From: Parafrankia discariae
Lineage (GTDB): Bacteria > Actinomycetota > Actinomycetes > Frankiales > Frankiaceae
Assembly: GCF_000373365.1 (NCBI RefSeq)
Contig: NZ_KB891213.1
Span: forward strand, 17,116-81,115
Direction of reading: 5' to 3'
DNA: 64,000 bases
The notes under the pieces were generated by a model, which saw only the letters and a list, made by a program, of their open reading frames with translations, was not told the DNA's origin and did not search any database. Shown piece by piece: positions 9,413-18,034 of this stretch. Both the position numbers and the translations under genes were made by a program. Every line of letters starts with the position of its first letter. Within the stretch, counting starts at the first letter, position 1.

Positions 9413-10803
9413 CCATCGCGGCCGTCCCGTGCGTCGCGGCCGCCTTTCTGCTCGTCGGCTCGGTGCTGGCGCGGCGGGCCCCGGACCCTCGATCCGCCCG
9501 GGCCGCCGCGGCCGGGTGCGTCACCGTCACGGCGCTCGGTGTCGCCGTGACGATGGTCGTCGCCCGCTGGACGGGGTGGCCCGACGGCCACCGGGTGGGC
9601 CTGCTCGCCCCCGGGTCCGGGTGGTGGATGCCGTTCGTGACCTGTCTGGCCGGTCTCGCCGCCACCGCGCTGGCACCGATCACCCCGCCCCGGACCATCC
9701 CGTCCCTGGCCGCCGGCCTCCCCGCCGTCGCGGCGCGTCCCGACGCGCGGTCGGTCGCCTCGCACGACCAGGCGACGTTCGCGCGGATCCTGCTCGTTCT
9801 CGCCGGGGGCACGGCGGCGACCGCGGTGGCTGGCCCGCCCGGGGCGGCTGGTCCGCCCGGGGTGGCCGGTCCGACCGCGGCGGTGATCTCGTGGGCGCTG
9901 TCAGCCTTCGTCGTGTGGCGGGAGCTGCGGGAACGCGCCCCCGGCCGCGGCCCGACCCGGCTGTTCGCGCTGCACCATCTCGTGGGAGTCGGGGCGTGCG
10001 CCGCCGGGCTTCTCCTGGCCGACCGGCTCGGCGGCACGGTGGCCGCGCTGCTGCTCGCGGTCGGCGTCGGTGTCCGCCAGTGCCTCCTGCCGCTGCACCT
10101 GTGGTACGAGCCCTTCGCCCGGACGGCCCCCGCCGGGCTGGTCGTCGCCTTCGCCGCCGGGCCGGCGGGCGTGCTGCTGCTCCCCGAGGTCGGACGGGCG
10201 GTGCCGGATCACGGCTGGGTCGTCGCCGTGGCCGCGGCGAGCGCCCTGCTGGGCGCCGGCCTCGGGCTCGTCGCCCGGGACGTCCGGTCCGCGCTCGCCC
10301 AGATCGGCCTGGCGCTCTCCGGCGTCTTGAGCTGCGGGATCCTCATCGGGTCCGAGCCGGCACGGTCGGGGGCCGTCCTGTCCTGGCAGGTCGGCGCGGT
10401 GGCCGCGGGCGGCGCGATGATGATCGCCGCCGCGACGGAGGCCCGGCGGGGCCCGATGCTCCTTACCGGCCCGGGGGGCTGCTTCGCCCGCACCCCGCGG
10501 CTCGCGGTGGCGTTCCTGCTGTTCGGGCTGACGTCGATCGGGTTTCCGGCGACCCTCGGGTTCGTCTGGGAGGACCTGCTGCTCGACGGCGTGGGCGGCT
10601 GGTCGGTACCGGCGGCCGGCGCGCTCGTCCTCGCGGTCGCCGGCGCCGGCGCGACGGTGATGAAGTGGTACTTCGCCGGCTACACCGGCCGGCGTGACCA
10701 CGTCGGCGAGCAGGACCTGACCCCACGCGAGTCCAACGCCGTCACCGTCCTGCTGGCCGCGCTGATCCTCGGCGAGCTCGCCCCCGCCCTGCTCCTGCCC
10801 TGA
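9409..10803 (+). CDS. Second NuoL/NuoM-like membrane subunit of the dab operon
   Basis: A 464-residue integral membrane protein with roughly a dozen hydrophobic helices. It belongs to the proton-antiporter fold: RQCLLPLHLWYEPFARTAPAG corresponds to the K-x-P-x-H-x-W-L-P segment of NuoL/M, and DVRSALAQIGLALSGV to the second conserved helix. At both spots the usual Lys is Arg (VRQ, DVR), so its ion path may be altered or inactive. The GTG at 9409 overlaps the dabB stop as GTGA, so all three genes are translationally coupled. Standard dab/mps loci have one membrane gene; this looks like an extra or split subunit. The IS607 insertion begins only ~10 bases after its stop. Confidence 0.7.
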   Translation: MTIAAVPCVAAAFLLVGSVLARRAPDPRSARAAAAGCVTVTALGVAVTMVVARWTGWPDGHRVGLLAPGSGWWMPFVTCLAGLAATALAPITPPRTIPSLAAGLPAVAARPDARSVASHDQATFARILLVLAGGTAATAVAGPPGAAGPPGVAGPTAAVISWALSAFVVWRELRERAPGRGPTRLFALHHLVGVGACAAGLLLADRLGGTVAALLLAVGVGVRQCLLPLHLWYEPFARTAPAGLVVAFAAGPAGVLLLPEVGRAVPDHGWVVAVAAASALLGAGLGLVARDVRSALAQIGLALSGVLSCGILIGSEPARSGAVLSWQVGAVAAGGAMMIAAATEARRGPMLLTGPGGCFARTPRLAVAFLLFGLTSIGFPATLGFVWEDLLLDGVGGWSVPAAGALVLAVAGAGATVMKWYFAGYTGRRDHVGEQDLTPRESNAVTVLLAALILGELAPALLLP

Positions 10804-10900
10804 CCGTTGCATGACAGTGCTGGATGGCGCTGGTCATGCCGCCTCACCTTGCGGTGGGGCACCCCGGGTCTGACCGGCCGCGGCCGTGCCTGGTTCCCGC
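10740..10900 (-). ncRNA. Candidate omega-RNA (reRNA) at the 3' end of tnpB
   Basis: In studied TnpB systems the guide RNA overlaps the tnpB 3' end and runs off the element, with the guide taken from flanking DNA. Here that places the scaffold around the tnpB stop (10834) and the guide in the end of the dab operon (below ~10815). The end contains the small fold AGTGC...GCGCT. Position and extent are inferred from family knowledge only. Confidence 0.35.
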
Positions 10901-12162
10901 TTCACAGCCACCGGCCCCGCGAGCGGGGTCTTATGGTCGGCTCCACGGGCGTTTTGCGTCTCCGATGTACTGGCGGCGACGAGGTTGCGCAGGTTGACCG
11001 CCGCGTTGGTGTCGCGGTCGATCACCAGGTAGCAGGACTGGCAGTGGAACGTGCGGTCCGACAGCGTCAGGCTTGGGTTTCGCCAGCCGCAGCCGGAGCA
11101 GGTCTTCGAGCTTGGGTACCAGCGGTCCGCGATGTGCAGCCGCGAGCCGTACCACCGGGTCTTGTAGTCGAGTTGGCGGCGGATCTCGGCCATCCCGGTG
11201 TCGGCGACGGCGCGGGCGAGGCGCCGGTTGCGGACCATGCCGGCGACGTGCAGGTCCTCGACGACGACCACGTCGTGGTTCGTGGCAAGCCGGGTGGTGA
11301 GCTTGTTCAGGCCGTCGCGTCGCTGGTTCGCGACGTGCGCGTGGATCTTTCCGAGCCGGGTGGCGCGTGGGCGGCTGCCGGCGCTGCCCGGCTTCGACCG
11401 GGAGTAGGCCCGGGACGCCTTCCGTAGCTTCCGCTGGGAGCGGGCGAGTGGTTTCGGGTTGTCGACCTGCTCGCCGGTCGAGAGGACCGCGAGGTGCTTC
11501 ACGCCGGCATCGACGCCGACCGGCCCGCCGGCCCGCTGCCGTGGTGACGGCGCTTCGGGAACCTCCCGTTCGGCCTCGACGGTGAACGACACGAACCAGC
11601 GGCCCGCCGTGCGGGACACGGTCGCGCCGAGCAGCCGTCCCCGCCCATCGGCCCACCGGCCGGTGAGCGCGCCCATCGGTTCGTGGACCTTGACGCGGCC
11701 GATCCGGGGTAGCTTGACGTGCAGGTCGCCGGCTGGGCCGTAGGCGCCGGTCGTGTACCGGAAGGAGTCGCGGGCCTTCCCTCGCTTCTTGAACCGGGGG
11801 AAACCGACCCGCCGTCCCCTGCGCTTCCCGTTCTTCGAGTCGGAGAAGTTCTTCAACGCGCGGGCCAACTGGTCGAGTCCGGCGGAGAACGCCTCCTTCG
11901 AACACTCGCCCCACCACGGCGCGACGTCGTTCTTCACCTGGTTCCAGCGCAGCCGCAGCGCGGGCAGCGTCCACGGCACCACGGTCAGCGCCTCACCGGC
12001 CAGGCCGTAGCTCTGCTCCGCGTCGCGCTGCGCGAGCGCGGCCTTCACGAAACCCAGGCCCCAGTTGTAGACGAACCGGGCCGCCCCGGCGTGGCGGCGC
12101 AGGCCGGCAAGCTGGACGTCGTTCGGGTCGAGCGCGAACCGGAACGCCTGCGTCGTCTTCAT
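10834..12162 (-). CDS. tnpB: TnpB RNA-guided nuclease (IS607-associated)
   Basis: A 442-residue OrfB/TnpB protein, the ancestor group of Cas12. The RuvC triad is complete: Asp218 in GVDAGVKHL, Glu302 in VVVEDLHVAG and Asp384 in IDRDTNAAVN. The zinc finger has all four cysteines (Cys355, 358, 374, 377). The N-terminus shows the usual helix-turn-helix segment (RFVYNWGLGFV). Known TnpBs use an omega-RNA transcribed from the 3' end of their own gene and the adjacent element end to cut DNA and help retain the element. Start ATG 12162 overlaps the recombinase stop by ATGA. The ~55-residue tail past the last Asp is long and basic and probably also encodes the guide-RNA scaffold. Confidence 0.92.
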   Translation of the reverse strand: MKTTQAFRFALDPNDVQLAGLRRHAGAARFVYNWGLGFVKAALAQRDAEQSYGLAGEALTVVPWTLPALRLRWNQVKNDVAPWWGECSKEAFSAGLDQLARALKNFSDSKNGKRRGRRVGFPRFKKRGKARDSFRYTTGAYGPAGDLHVKLPRIGRVKVHEPMGALTGRWADGRGRLLGATVSRTAGRWFVSFTVEAEREVPEAPSPRQRAGGPVGVDAGVKHLAVLSTGEQVDNPKPLARSQRKLRKASRAYSRSKPGSAGSRPRATRLGKIHAHVANQRRDGLNKLTTRLATNHDVVVVEDLHVAGMVRNRRLARAVADTGMAEIRRQLDYKTRWYGSRLHIADRWYPSSKTCSGCGWRNPSLTLSDRTFHCQSCYLVIDRDTNAAVNLRNLVAASTSETQNARGADHKTPLAGPVAVKREPGTAAAGQTRGAPPQGEAA

Positions 12163-12731
12163 TCGGCAGCCTCGGTCGCGGCGGCGACCGCGCGCCGGGC
12201 GCGGTTCGCGCCGGCCCGGCGGCCGTAGAGCCGAGCGCACATCGACGTGAGGATCTCGGTGATGTCCCGGACGAGGTCGTCATCGACCTCGGCGGGGTCG
12301 ACGACCAGCAGGCGCCGGCCGTTCGCGGCGAGCGCGGCCTCGACGTACTCGGCGCCGAACCGGGCGAACCGGTCCCGGTGCTCGACGACGATCGTGGTCA
12401 CGGCCGGGTCGCGCAGTAGGGCGAGGAACTTCCGGCGGTGCCCGTTCAGCGCGGAGCCGACCTCGGTCACGACCCGGCCGACCGGCAGGCCCTGCCCAGC
12501 CGCCCACATGGTGACCCGCGCGACCTGCCGGTCAAGATCCGATCGCTGGTCGGCGGACGAGACCCGGGCGTACACCGCGACCGTCTCCACCGCCGCCGGC
12601 CGGGCCGGCTCGTCGACCAGGATCAGCCCGCCGACCCTGCGCGCGGGCACGGGCAGCCTGCCCTCAAGGAACCACTGACGGGCGGTCGAGTACCCGACCC
12701 CGTTCACCGCAGCCCAGTCCTTGAGATTCAC
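12159..12731 (-). CDS. tnpA: IS607-type serine recombinase (TnpA)
   Basis: A 190-residue serine-family transposase. It has the IS607 arrangement: an N-terminal MerR-like DNA-binding helix-turn-helix (LKDWAAVNGVGYSTARQWF) followed by the resolvase catalytic domain, with nucleophile Ser58 in YARVSSADQ and the conserved EHRDRFARFG block. It should move the element by a site-specific recombination pathway with little target specificity. GTG start; the stop overlaps tnpB by 4 nt. Length is normal for the family. Confidence 0.92.
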   Translation of the reverse strand: MNLKDWAAVNGVGYSTARQWFLEGRLPVPARRVGGLILVDEPARPAAVETVAVYARVSSADQRSDLDRQVARVTMWAAGQGLPVGRVVTEVGSALNGHRRKFLALLRDPAVTTIVVEHRDRFARFGAEYVEAALAANGRRLLVVDPAEVDDDLVRDITEILTSMCARLYGRRAGANRARRAVAAATEAAE

Positions 12732-12908
12732 CCCTTCATCATACAGCGCTCTCTGGCGCTAACTGGCGGCCAGCAGGCAGCAGCATTCACCCCCTCGACC
12801 TGGTCGGGGCCGGTTCGGCGCGGGCGGGTTCGGGGAACAGGCTCAGGGTGGCTGTCGGCGCAGGCGGGTGGGGGGGTCGGGGCCCGTGATCGCCGTGGCG
12901 GGCCGGCC

Positions 12909-14090
12909 GTGAGCGTCGACGCCGCACCGCGGCGCCCGGAGCGCGGGCCGGACGCCGGGCCCCGTGCGTCCGGTCCGCGGGGGCGAGGGCCACGCGCGCG
13001 CCGCCTGCTCGCCCGGTGGGTCGTGCGGGCGGCCCCGCTGGCGATGCTCGGCCTCGTCGTCGGTGTCCAGTTCACCAGTAACCACTGGACGATTCTCGAG
13101 CTCACCGTGCTCAGCCCGCTGCTCGCCGCCACCCTGGCCGGGCCCGCCCTGACCATGGTCTACGCGGTCGTGGCGCTGCTGGCCTGTGTGCTGATGGGCC
13201 TGCAGGACGGGTTGTTCACCGGTAACGAGGGCGGGCTGGCCGCCCAGCTGGTGCGACTCGCCGGTGTGGCCACCGGGGGAGCCATGGCTGTCCTCGTCAG
13301 CCGGTACAACACGCGACGCGAGACCAAGCTGCAGAACGTCACCAGGGTCGCCGAGATGACCCAGCTGGCGATCCTGTCCTGTGTGCCGACGTTCACGGGG
13401 CAGCTGCGGCTGGCGGTCCGTTACGAGAGCGCCGCCGCCGAGGCGATGGTGGGTGGTGATCTCTACGAGGTGATCGACAGCCCGTGGGGCAGCCGGCTGC
13501 TGGTCGGCGATGTACGGGGCAAGGGCCTGGACGCGGTCGGGATCGCCAGCCGGGTGCTCGGGTGCTTTCGGGTCGTCGCCCGGCACCGCCAGGATCTCCG
13601 CGCCGTCCTGACCGACCTGGACCAGGAGGTCGCCGAGGTCAGCGGCCTGGACGACTTCGTCACCGCCGCCGTCGTGCAGATCAGCGGCGACCGGCTGGAC
13701 ATGGTCAACGCCGGGCACCCCGATCCGATCCTGGTACGCCGGACGTGCGCGTGGCCGCTGACCGCGGTCAGCCGGCGACCGCCGCTCGGGCTGCTGACCG
13801 GCGGGGCCGACCTCACCTCGATCGTGATCGAGCCCGGCGACCGGGTGCTGCTCTACACCGACGGCATCGCCGAGGCCCGGCATCCCGAGTCGGGGGAGTT
13901 CTTCCCGCTGCTGCCGGCGGTCGGCGCGGCGCTGGCCCGCCCCGCCGTCCTCGACGACTGCCTGGGCGATCTCGTCGCCCGGGTCCGGGAGTGGACGGGC
14001 TCGGCCCTCACCGACGACGTCGCGCTGCTGGTGGCGGAGATCCTGGAGCCGGAGGTCCTGGAGCCGGGGCCCGTGCCTACCTCGGGGTGA
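12909..14090 (+). CDS. Membrane PP2C/SpoIIE-type serine/threonine phosphatase
   Basis: A 393-residue protein with an Arg-rich N-terminus, about three to four hydrophobic helices (residues ~38-130) and a cytosolic SpoIIE/PPM phosphatase domain. Metal-binding aspartates are visible: GGDLYE (Asp184), VGDVRGKGLDA (Asp201), LLYTDGIAEAR and TDDVALLVAEI. The NAGHPDPIL motif is also typical. It should dephosphorylate a protein such as an anti-sigma antagonist or a kinase target. The GTG at 12909 is my choice since it precedes the first charged segment; no strong ribosome site marks it. It converges with, and overlaps by 14 nt, the Ser/Thr kinase gene. Confidence 0.85.
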   Translation: MSVDAAPRRPERGPDAGPRASGPRGRGPRARRLLARWVVRAAPLAMLGLVVGVQFTSNHWTILELTVLSPLLAATLAGPALTMVYAVVALLACVLMGLQDGLFTGNEGGLAAQLVRLAGVATGGAMAVLVSRYNTRRETKLQNVTRVAEMTQLAILSCVPTFTGQLRLAVRYESAAAEAMVGGDLYEVIDSPWGSRLLVGDVRGKGLDAVGIASRVLGCFRVVARHRQDLRAVLTDLDQEVAEVSGLDDFVTAAVVQISGDRLDMVNAGHPDPILVRRTCAWPLTAVSRRPPLGLLTGGADLTSIVIEPGDRVLLYTDGIAEARHPESGEFFPLLPAVGAALARPAVLDDCLGDLVARVREWTGSALTDDVALLVAEILEPEVLEPGPVPTSG

Positions 14091-16677
14091 CCTTGCCGTC
14101 GCAGCTGGAGACGAGTACCTCGCCGTCGCCGTCGTCGTCGGTGTAGTCGACCTTCATGTCGTCGTCCCGGACCCAGCCGTAGGTCTCGGTTCCGTCGAGG
14201 CGGGCCCACCACCACGTGTCGTTGGACTTCGTGACGACGTTGCACCACAGCCAGAACTTCCGGCCCCGCACGAGCGTCACGACCGATCCGCAGGTGTCCG
14301 CCGGGCCCTCCCGCAGGACGCTCGCCGTGATCAGGACGCCGGTCCCGTCGCCGTTCGCCCTGGTGGCGGGCTTCGCGGGACAGCCGAGGCGCTGGATGGG
14401 CGTGGCGGAGACCCGCGGCGCGGGGACAGGGGTGGTGGTGGGAGTCGGCGTGGCGGTGGGCGAGGCCTCGGCACCGGCCCGCGGCGTCGTCCTCGACTCC
14501 CGGCGGATGGTGCCCGGTGTCGCTCCGGGGGAGTCCGGACCGGCTGATCCGGCGTCCTGCGACGGGGTGACCACGAGCGCGACGGGCTCGCCGCCCGCCG
14601 GCTTGGAGGCCAGCCAGAAGAACACCGCGCTGACGGTGACGACCAGCGCCAGGACGACGGTCACCAGACGCCGCCGCCGGCGGCCGCGCCGGCGAGCCCC
14701 GGCCGGGTCGCCGTCGGCCGGGTCGCCGTCGGCCGGGCCGGCGGCGTCGCCGGGGTTGGCCGGGGACGTGGGGCCGCCGGCCTGCCGCGGCCCGTCCGAG
14801 CCGGAGGCGCTGCCGGCCCCGCCCGAGGTGGCCGGGGCGGCGGTCCCGGCCGCGCCGGGGGAACCGGAGGCGGCGGAATCGGGGACGCCGAGGGAACCGG
14901 CGAAGCCGGCCGCGTCGGGACCGCTGACAGCGCCAGGGGAGCCGGTGGAATCCGGCGCGCCCGGGGGCGGAGCGACACCCGGGTAAGCGGGTGAGCCCGA
15001 GGCGGTCCGGGGCGCCGAACCGTCCGGCGCCGCGGAGCCGTCTGGCATCGCCGAACCGTCCTGCGCCGCGGAACCGCTGGAACCGCTGGTTTCGACGGCT
15101 GGCGCCGCGGGGGCGTCCGGCGGGGATCCGCCGGGTGGCTGGGCCGGGGCGTTCCCGGGGGTGGCTGGGGCGGCGGGGCCGGCGGCCGCGAGGGCGCCGC
15201 GGACGGCGGAGGAGCCGAACGCGGCCTGCGCGCCGTCCATCCCGTTCGCGGCGAGCCCCGGGGTACCCGCGCCGTCCTCGGCGTTGGGCGCGGGTGTCCC
15301 CAGCCCACCGGAGGTGTCATAGCCGGCCGAGCCCCGTCCGCCGCCGACCGCGGGCCCCGCGGGCCCCGCGGCGACGCTCGCCGCTCCGAGCGCGCGGGGT
15401 ACGCGCGGCGCGCACAGCGCCCGCGGCTGGCGGGCCGCGTTGAGGGCACGCGGGGAGACTCCCGCGTTGAGCGCGTTGAGCGCATGGGGCGGGTGGGGGG
15501 CGCGGGCGATGTGGGTGATCGACGCCGAGGAGTAGGCCGACACCGAGCGAGCCGCCGCCGGGGAGGCGGCGCCCGCGTCGTCGCCGCTCGGCTCACTCGG
15601 GAAGGGCGTGCCCAGCGCGTCCATCGCGTCCGGCGCGCCCGTCGGCGCCGACTGGAACGTCGGCGGCGGGACCGCCGGCATGCTCGCGGTCGGTGAGGGC
15701 ACGGTGGAGATCCGGTACCGGGTGACCTCGGCCGCGACCGTGGGCGGCAGCCATCCGCCGCCGGTCTGCAGGTAGAGGTCATCGGTGATCGCGGATCGGC
15801 ACAGCTCGATCACCTGGGTGGACGTCGGCCGCTCCGCCGGGTCCTTGGCCAGGCAACGGGCGAGTACCGCCCGCACGTTGTCCGGGCAGTGCTCCCAGTC
15901 GGGCTGTTGGTGCTCAATGCGGTGGAACACCGCGGCGTCCGACCCGAACGGGGGACGTCCGGTCAGCGCGTAATAGGCGGTGGAGCCGAGCGCGAACACA
16001 TCGCCCGCGGCGTCGATCTGCTTTCCCCGGACCTGTTCCGGTGACATGAATGCGGGTGTTCCTATGCGTACACCCGTTTGGGTCATGGCCGCGGTCGATG
16101 TCTCGATGGCCCGGGCCACACCGAAATCAATTACCCGTGGCCCGTCGTCGGCGAGGATGACGTTGCCGGGCTTCAGATCGCGGTGGATCACACCCGACCG
16201 GTGGATGGACTGCAGTGCCTCGGCCACACCCGCGATCAGCATCAGCACGGTCGCCGACGGGAGCGCGCCCTGGCGCACCACGGCGACCGCCAGCGAGGGG
16301 GCGGCGACGTAGGCGGTGGCGATCCACGGGCGCAGGGCCTCGGGATCGGCGTCGATCACAGGAACGGTGTAGGGCCCCTGGACACGGCGCGCGATCGCGA
16401 CCTCTTTCGAGAACCGGCTGCGGAAGTCGGGGTCCGCCGCCAGTTCCGGGCGGGCCACCTTGAGCGCGATCGGACGTCCACCGGGGGTGTACGACAGGTA
16501 CACCGCGCCCATGCCGCCTTCGCCGATCCGGGCCCGCAGCAGATATCGGCTCACACTGTGTGGATCGTGCGGCGTCAGTGGGGTAAACACCGCATCGCGC
16601 ACGGGTTCGATCCGACTGGCGGGCGCTGCCGGCTCGCCTGGACCCACCCCGACCGCGCTCTGCGGAGTGTCGCTCAT
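14077..16677 (-). CDS. Membrane Ser/Thr protein kinase with SH3-like extracellular tail
   Basis: An 866-residue bacterial Hanks-type kinase. The kinase domain (residues ~45-310) is complete: glycine loop IGEGGMGAVY, Lys73 in ALKVA, HRDLKPGN with Asp167 and Asn172, DFG with Asp184, and TPAFMSPEQ. A very long Ala/Pro/Gly/Ser-rich linker follows (about 370-690). Then come an Arg-rich stretch and one transmembrane helix (LVTVVLALVVTVSAVFFWLA), and an extracellular Cys-containing domain with WLWCNVV, WWWARLD and YGWVRDD, which looks SH3-like and could bind a wall ligand. No PASTA repeats. ATG 16677 has GGGAGGGGGAC upstream. The 3' end overlaps the phosphatase gene on the other strand. Confidence 0.9.
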   Translation of the reverse strand: MSDTPQSAVGVGPGEPAAPASRIEPVRDAVFTPLTPHDPHSVSRYLLRARIGEGGMGAVYLSYTPGGRPIALKVARPELAADPDFRSRFSKEVAIARRVQGPYTVPVIDADPEALRPWIATAYVAAPSLAVAVVRQGALPSATVLMLIAGVAEALQSIHRSGVIHRDLKPGNVILADDGPRVIDFGVARAIETSTAAMTQTGVRIGTPAFMSPEQVRGKQIDAAGDVFALGSTAYYALTGRPPFGSDAAVFHRIEHQQPDWEHCPDNVRAVLARCLAKDPAERPTSTQVIELCRSAITDDLYLQTGGGWLPPTVAAEVTRYRISTVPSPTASMPAVPPPTFQSAPTGAPDAMDALGTPFPSEPSGDDAGAASPAAARSVSAYSSASITHIARAPHPPHALNALNAGVSPRALNAARQPRALCAPRVPRALGAASVAAGPAGPAVGGGRGSAGYDTSGGLGTPAPNAEDGAGTPGLAANGMDGAQAAFGSSAVRGALAAAGPAAPATPGNAPAQPPGGSPPDAPAAPAVETSGSSGSAAQDGSAMPDGSAAPDGSAPRTASGSPAYPGVAPPPGAPDSTGSPGAVSGPDAAGFAGSLGVPDSAASGSPGAAGTAAPATSGGAGSASGSDGPRQAGGPTSPANPGDAAGPADGDPADGDPAGARRRGRRRRRLVTVVLALVVTVSAVFFWLASKPAGGEPVALVVTPSQDAGSAGPDSPGATPGTIRRESRTTPRAGAEASPTATPTPTTTPVPAPRVSATPIQRLGCPAKPATRANGDGTGVLITASVLREGPADTCGSVVTLVRGRKFWLWCNVVTKSNDTWWWARLDGTETYGWVRDDDMKVDYTDDDGDGEVLVSSCDGKVTPR

Positions 16678-17206
16678 CGTCCCCCTCCCGGGGCCGCGCC
16701 CAAATCGAATCGACCATGTCGGTAGAACGACCATGTCGTAAGAAATGGGTTTAAGGCAGTCACGTGCATCTTATGGGTGCCTACCCCGCCAACCGCCTGT
16801 TCGGGCAGGTGGTCTGGGTCCGGCCGGGGTGTGACCGTGCGCTCGTGTGGGTCGCGTTACGGCCTACTTGACGGCCCCGGTTCGACGGTTTTCAGGCCCA
16901 TGACCTGCACGGAGTCGCAGCGGCGAGGGCCGGGCGGCCGCGGTGGCGCCCACCGGTCGGCACCTGGCCGGCATTCGGACGACACCCCGGCCGCGCGGCC
17001 GACGGCCCGCCGGATCGCCCGGATGGGTGGGAACCCGCGAGCCCGCCAATGGCCGATCCGCGCACACCGCGCCCGGTCGGCTGCGCACGGCACCAGAAAC
17101 CACACGGAGCGACAACGGCGGCGAGATCGGACACCGGGATCGGGATCGGGAGCGTGATCGGGATCGGACACCGGGAAAGGCGGCGGCCTCGCCTACCCGG
17201 CCTCTC
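16678..17206. other. Intergenic region between the kinase and the FMN reductase
   Basis: About 530 bases with no supported gene. It contains a 15-base direct repeat, GATCGGACACCGGGA, at 17125-17139 and 17162-17176. This encloses four GGG tracts (17136-17162) that could form a G-quadruplex. Otherwise nothing recognised. Confidence 0.5.
17125..17176. repeat. Direct repeat enclosing a G-tract cluster
   Basis: Two copies of GATCGGACACCGGGA, 37 bases apart, with GGG runs at 17136, 17142, 17148 and 17160. It lies downstream of the FMN reductase stop (17207). Confidence 0.55.
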
Positions 17207-17842
17207 CTACCCGGCGTCGCCGGGGACGGAACGGGCCGCGGGAACCAGCCCGAGCGGCCGTGTCCGGCGGGCGTCGCGCAGGACGGTGCCCCACCACGAG
17301 AGCTCGTCCAACAGGATCCGCGCGGCCTCGGTGGCCTCCCGCGGGTCCGCGAGTGACCCGGCGGCGTCGAACAGCTGGTAGTACCGCGGGAACGAGACAT
17401 AGTGGCGCACGGTGTGCGCGTGCAGCTCGCCGAACACCTGCCGCAGGTGCTCGATCGCGAGCAGGCCGCCGCTGGCCCCGCTGTACCCGACGAACCCGAT
17501 CGCCTTGGCCCGCCACTCCAGGTGGTACCAGTCGATGGCGGCCTTGAGCGACGCCGGATAGCTGCGGTTGTAGTCGGGCGTCACCACCACGTAGACGTCC
17601 GCGGCCGCGACGCGCCGGCTCAGCTCGGCCAGGGCGGGGGGACGGACGAGGTCCGGCGCGATCGCCGGCGGCACCGCCGGCAGCGCGAGCGGCAGCGGGG
17701 TGTCGGCGAGGTCGATCAGGTCGACGGTGAAGCCGCCGTGCGCTTCGGCCTGTTCGACGAACCACCGCGCGACCACCGGGCCGAACCGGCCCTCCCGGAC
17801 GCTTCCGATGATCACGGCGAGGTCGAGGGTGTCTCCGGGCAT
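17207..17842 (-). CDS. NADPH-dependent FMN reductase family protein
   Basis: A 211-residue flavodoxin-fold oxidoreductase that should reduce FMN or quinone-like substrates with NAD(P)H. The FMN phosphate loop reads IIGSVREGRFGPVVARWF near the N-terminus and the family motif PDYNRSYPASLKAAIDW is present at mid-protein. I chose ATG 17842 because GAAGGAG lies upstream; an ATG 10 codons earlier is possible. The gene is divergent from an XRE-type regulator, with a 17-bp tandem repeat between them, so that regulator probably controls it. Cytosolic. Confidence 0.88.
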   Translation of the reverse strand: MPGDTLDLAVIIGSVREGRFGPVVARWFVEQAEAHGGFTVDLIDLADTPLPLALPAVPPAIAPDLVRPPALAELSRRVAAADVYVVVTPDYNRSYPASLKAAIDWYHLEWRAKAIGFVGYSGASGGLLAIEHLRQVFGELHAHTVRHYVSFPRYYQLFDAAGSLADPREATEAARILLDELSWWGTVLRDARRTRPLGLVPAARSVPGDAG

Positions 17843-17870
17843 CCGGCTGGCTCCTTCACTGCGGGACATC

Positions 17871-17921
17871 GATCGGTGTGGGAGGTCGATCGGTGTGGGA
17901 GGTCGATTGCTGTGGGGCGTC
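17871..17921. repeat. Three tandem 17-bp repeats, candidate operator
   Basis: GATCGGTGTGGGAGGTC at 17871-17887 and 17888-17904 (identical), then a diverged third copy, GATTGCTGTGGGGCGTC, at 17905-17921. They lie 28 bases upstream of the FMN reductase start and about 110 bases upstream of the regulator. Confidence 0.6.
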
Positions 17922-18034
17922 GATCCGGCGACGCCGCCCACGCTGGCGCGCCGCCGTCGGGGCGGGGAGACCGGCCTGAGGCTGGTAGCGGGAGGGCCAC
18001 GATCCGGCCGTCGTGGTCGGTTACGGTCAGGTCC

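Larger units (their letters stand above)
10811..12775 (-). mobile_element. IS607-family element with serine recombinase and TnpB
   Basis: Two overlapping minus-strand genes (recombinase, then TnpB) flanked by related end sequences: AGTGCTGGATGGCGCT at 10816-10831 and AGCGCTCTCTGGCGCT at 12745-12760 (12 of 16 identical, direct orientation). The left repeat lies 2 bases past the tnpB stop and the right one 13 bases before the tnpA start, the compact layout expected of IS607. The exact outer borders are my estimate. Both proteins look intact, so the element may be active. It lies directly behind the dab operon. Confidence 0.75.

Noticed and set aside
8521..9765. Minus-strand frame rich in Gly/Ser/Ala repeats opposite the dabB tail
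   Set aside because: The repeats are the complement of the GDPEAT units; the plus-strand frame continues from the membrane domain and ends in a GTGA overlap.
10816..12760. Element as IS200/IS605 with Y1 transposase
   Set aside because: The partner gene is a serine recombinase with an N-terminal HTH, which makes it IS607.
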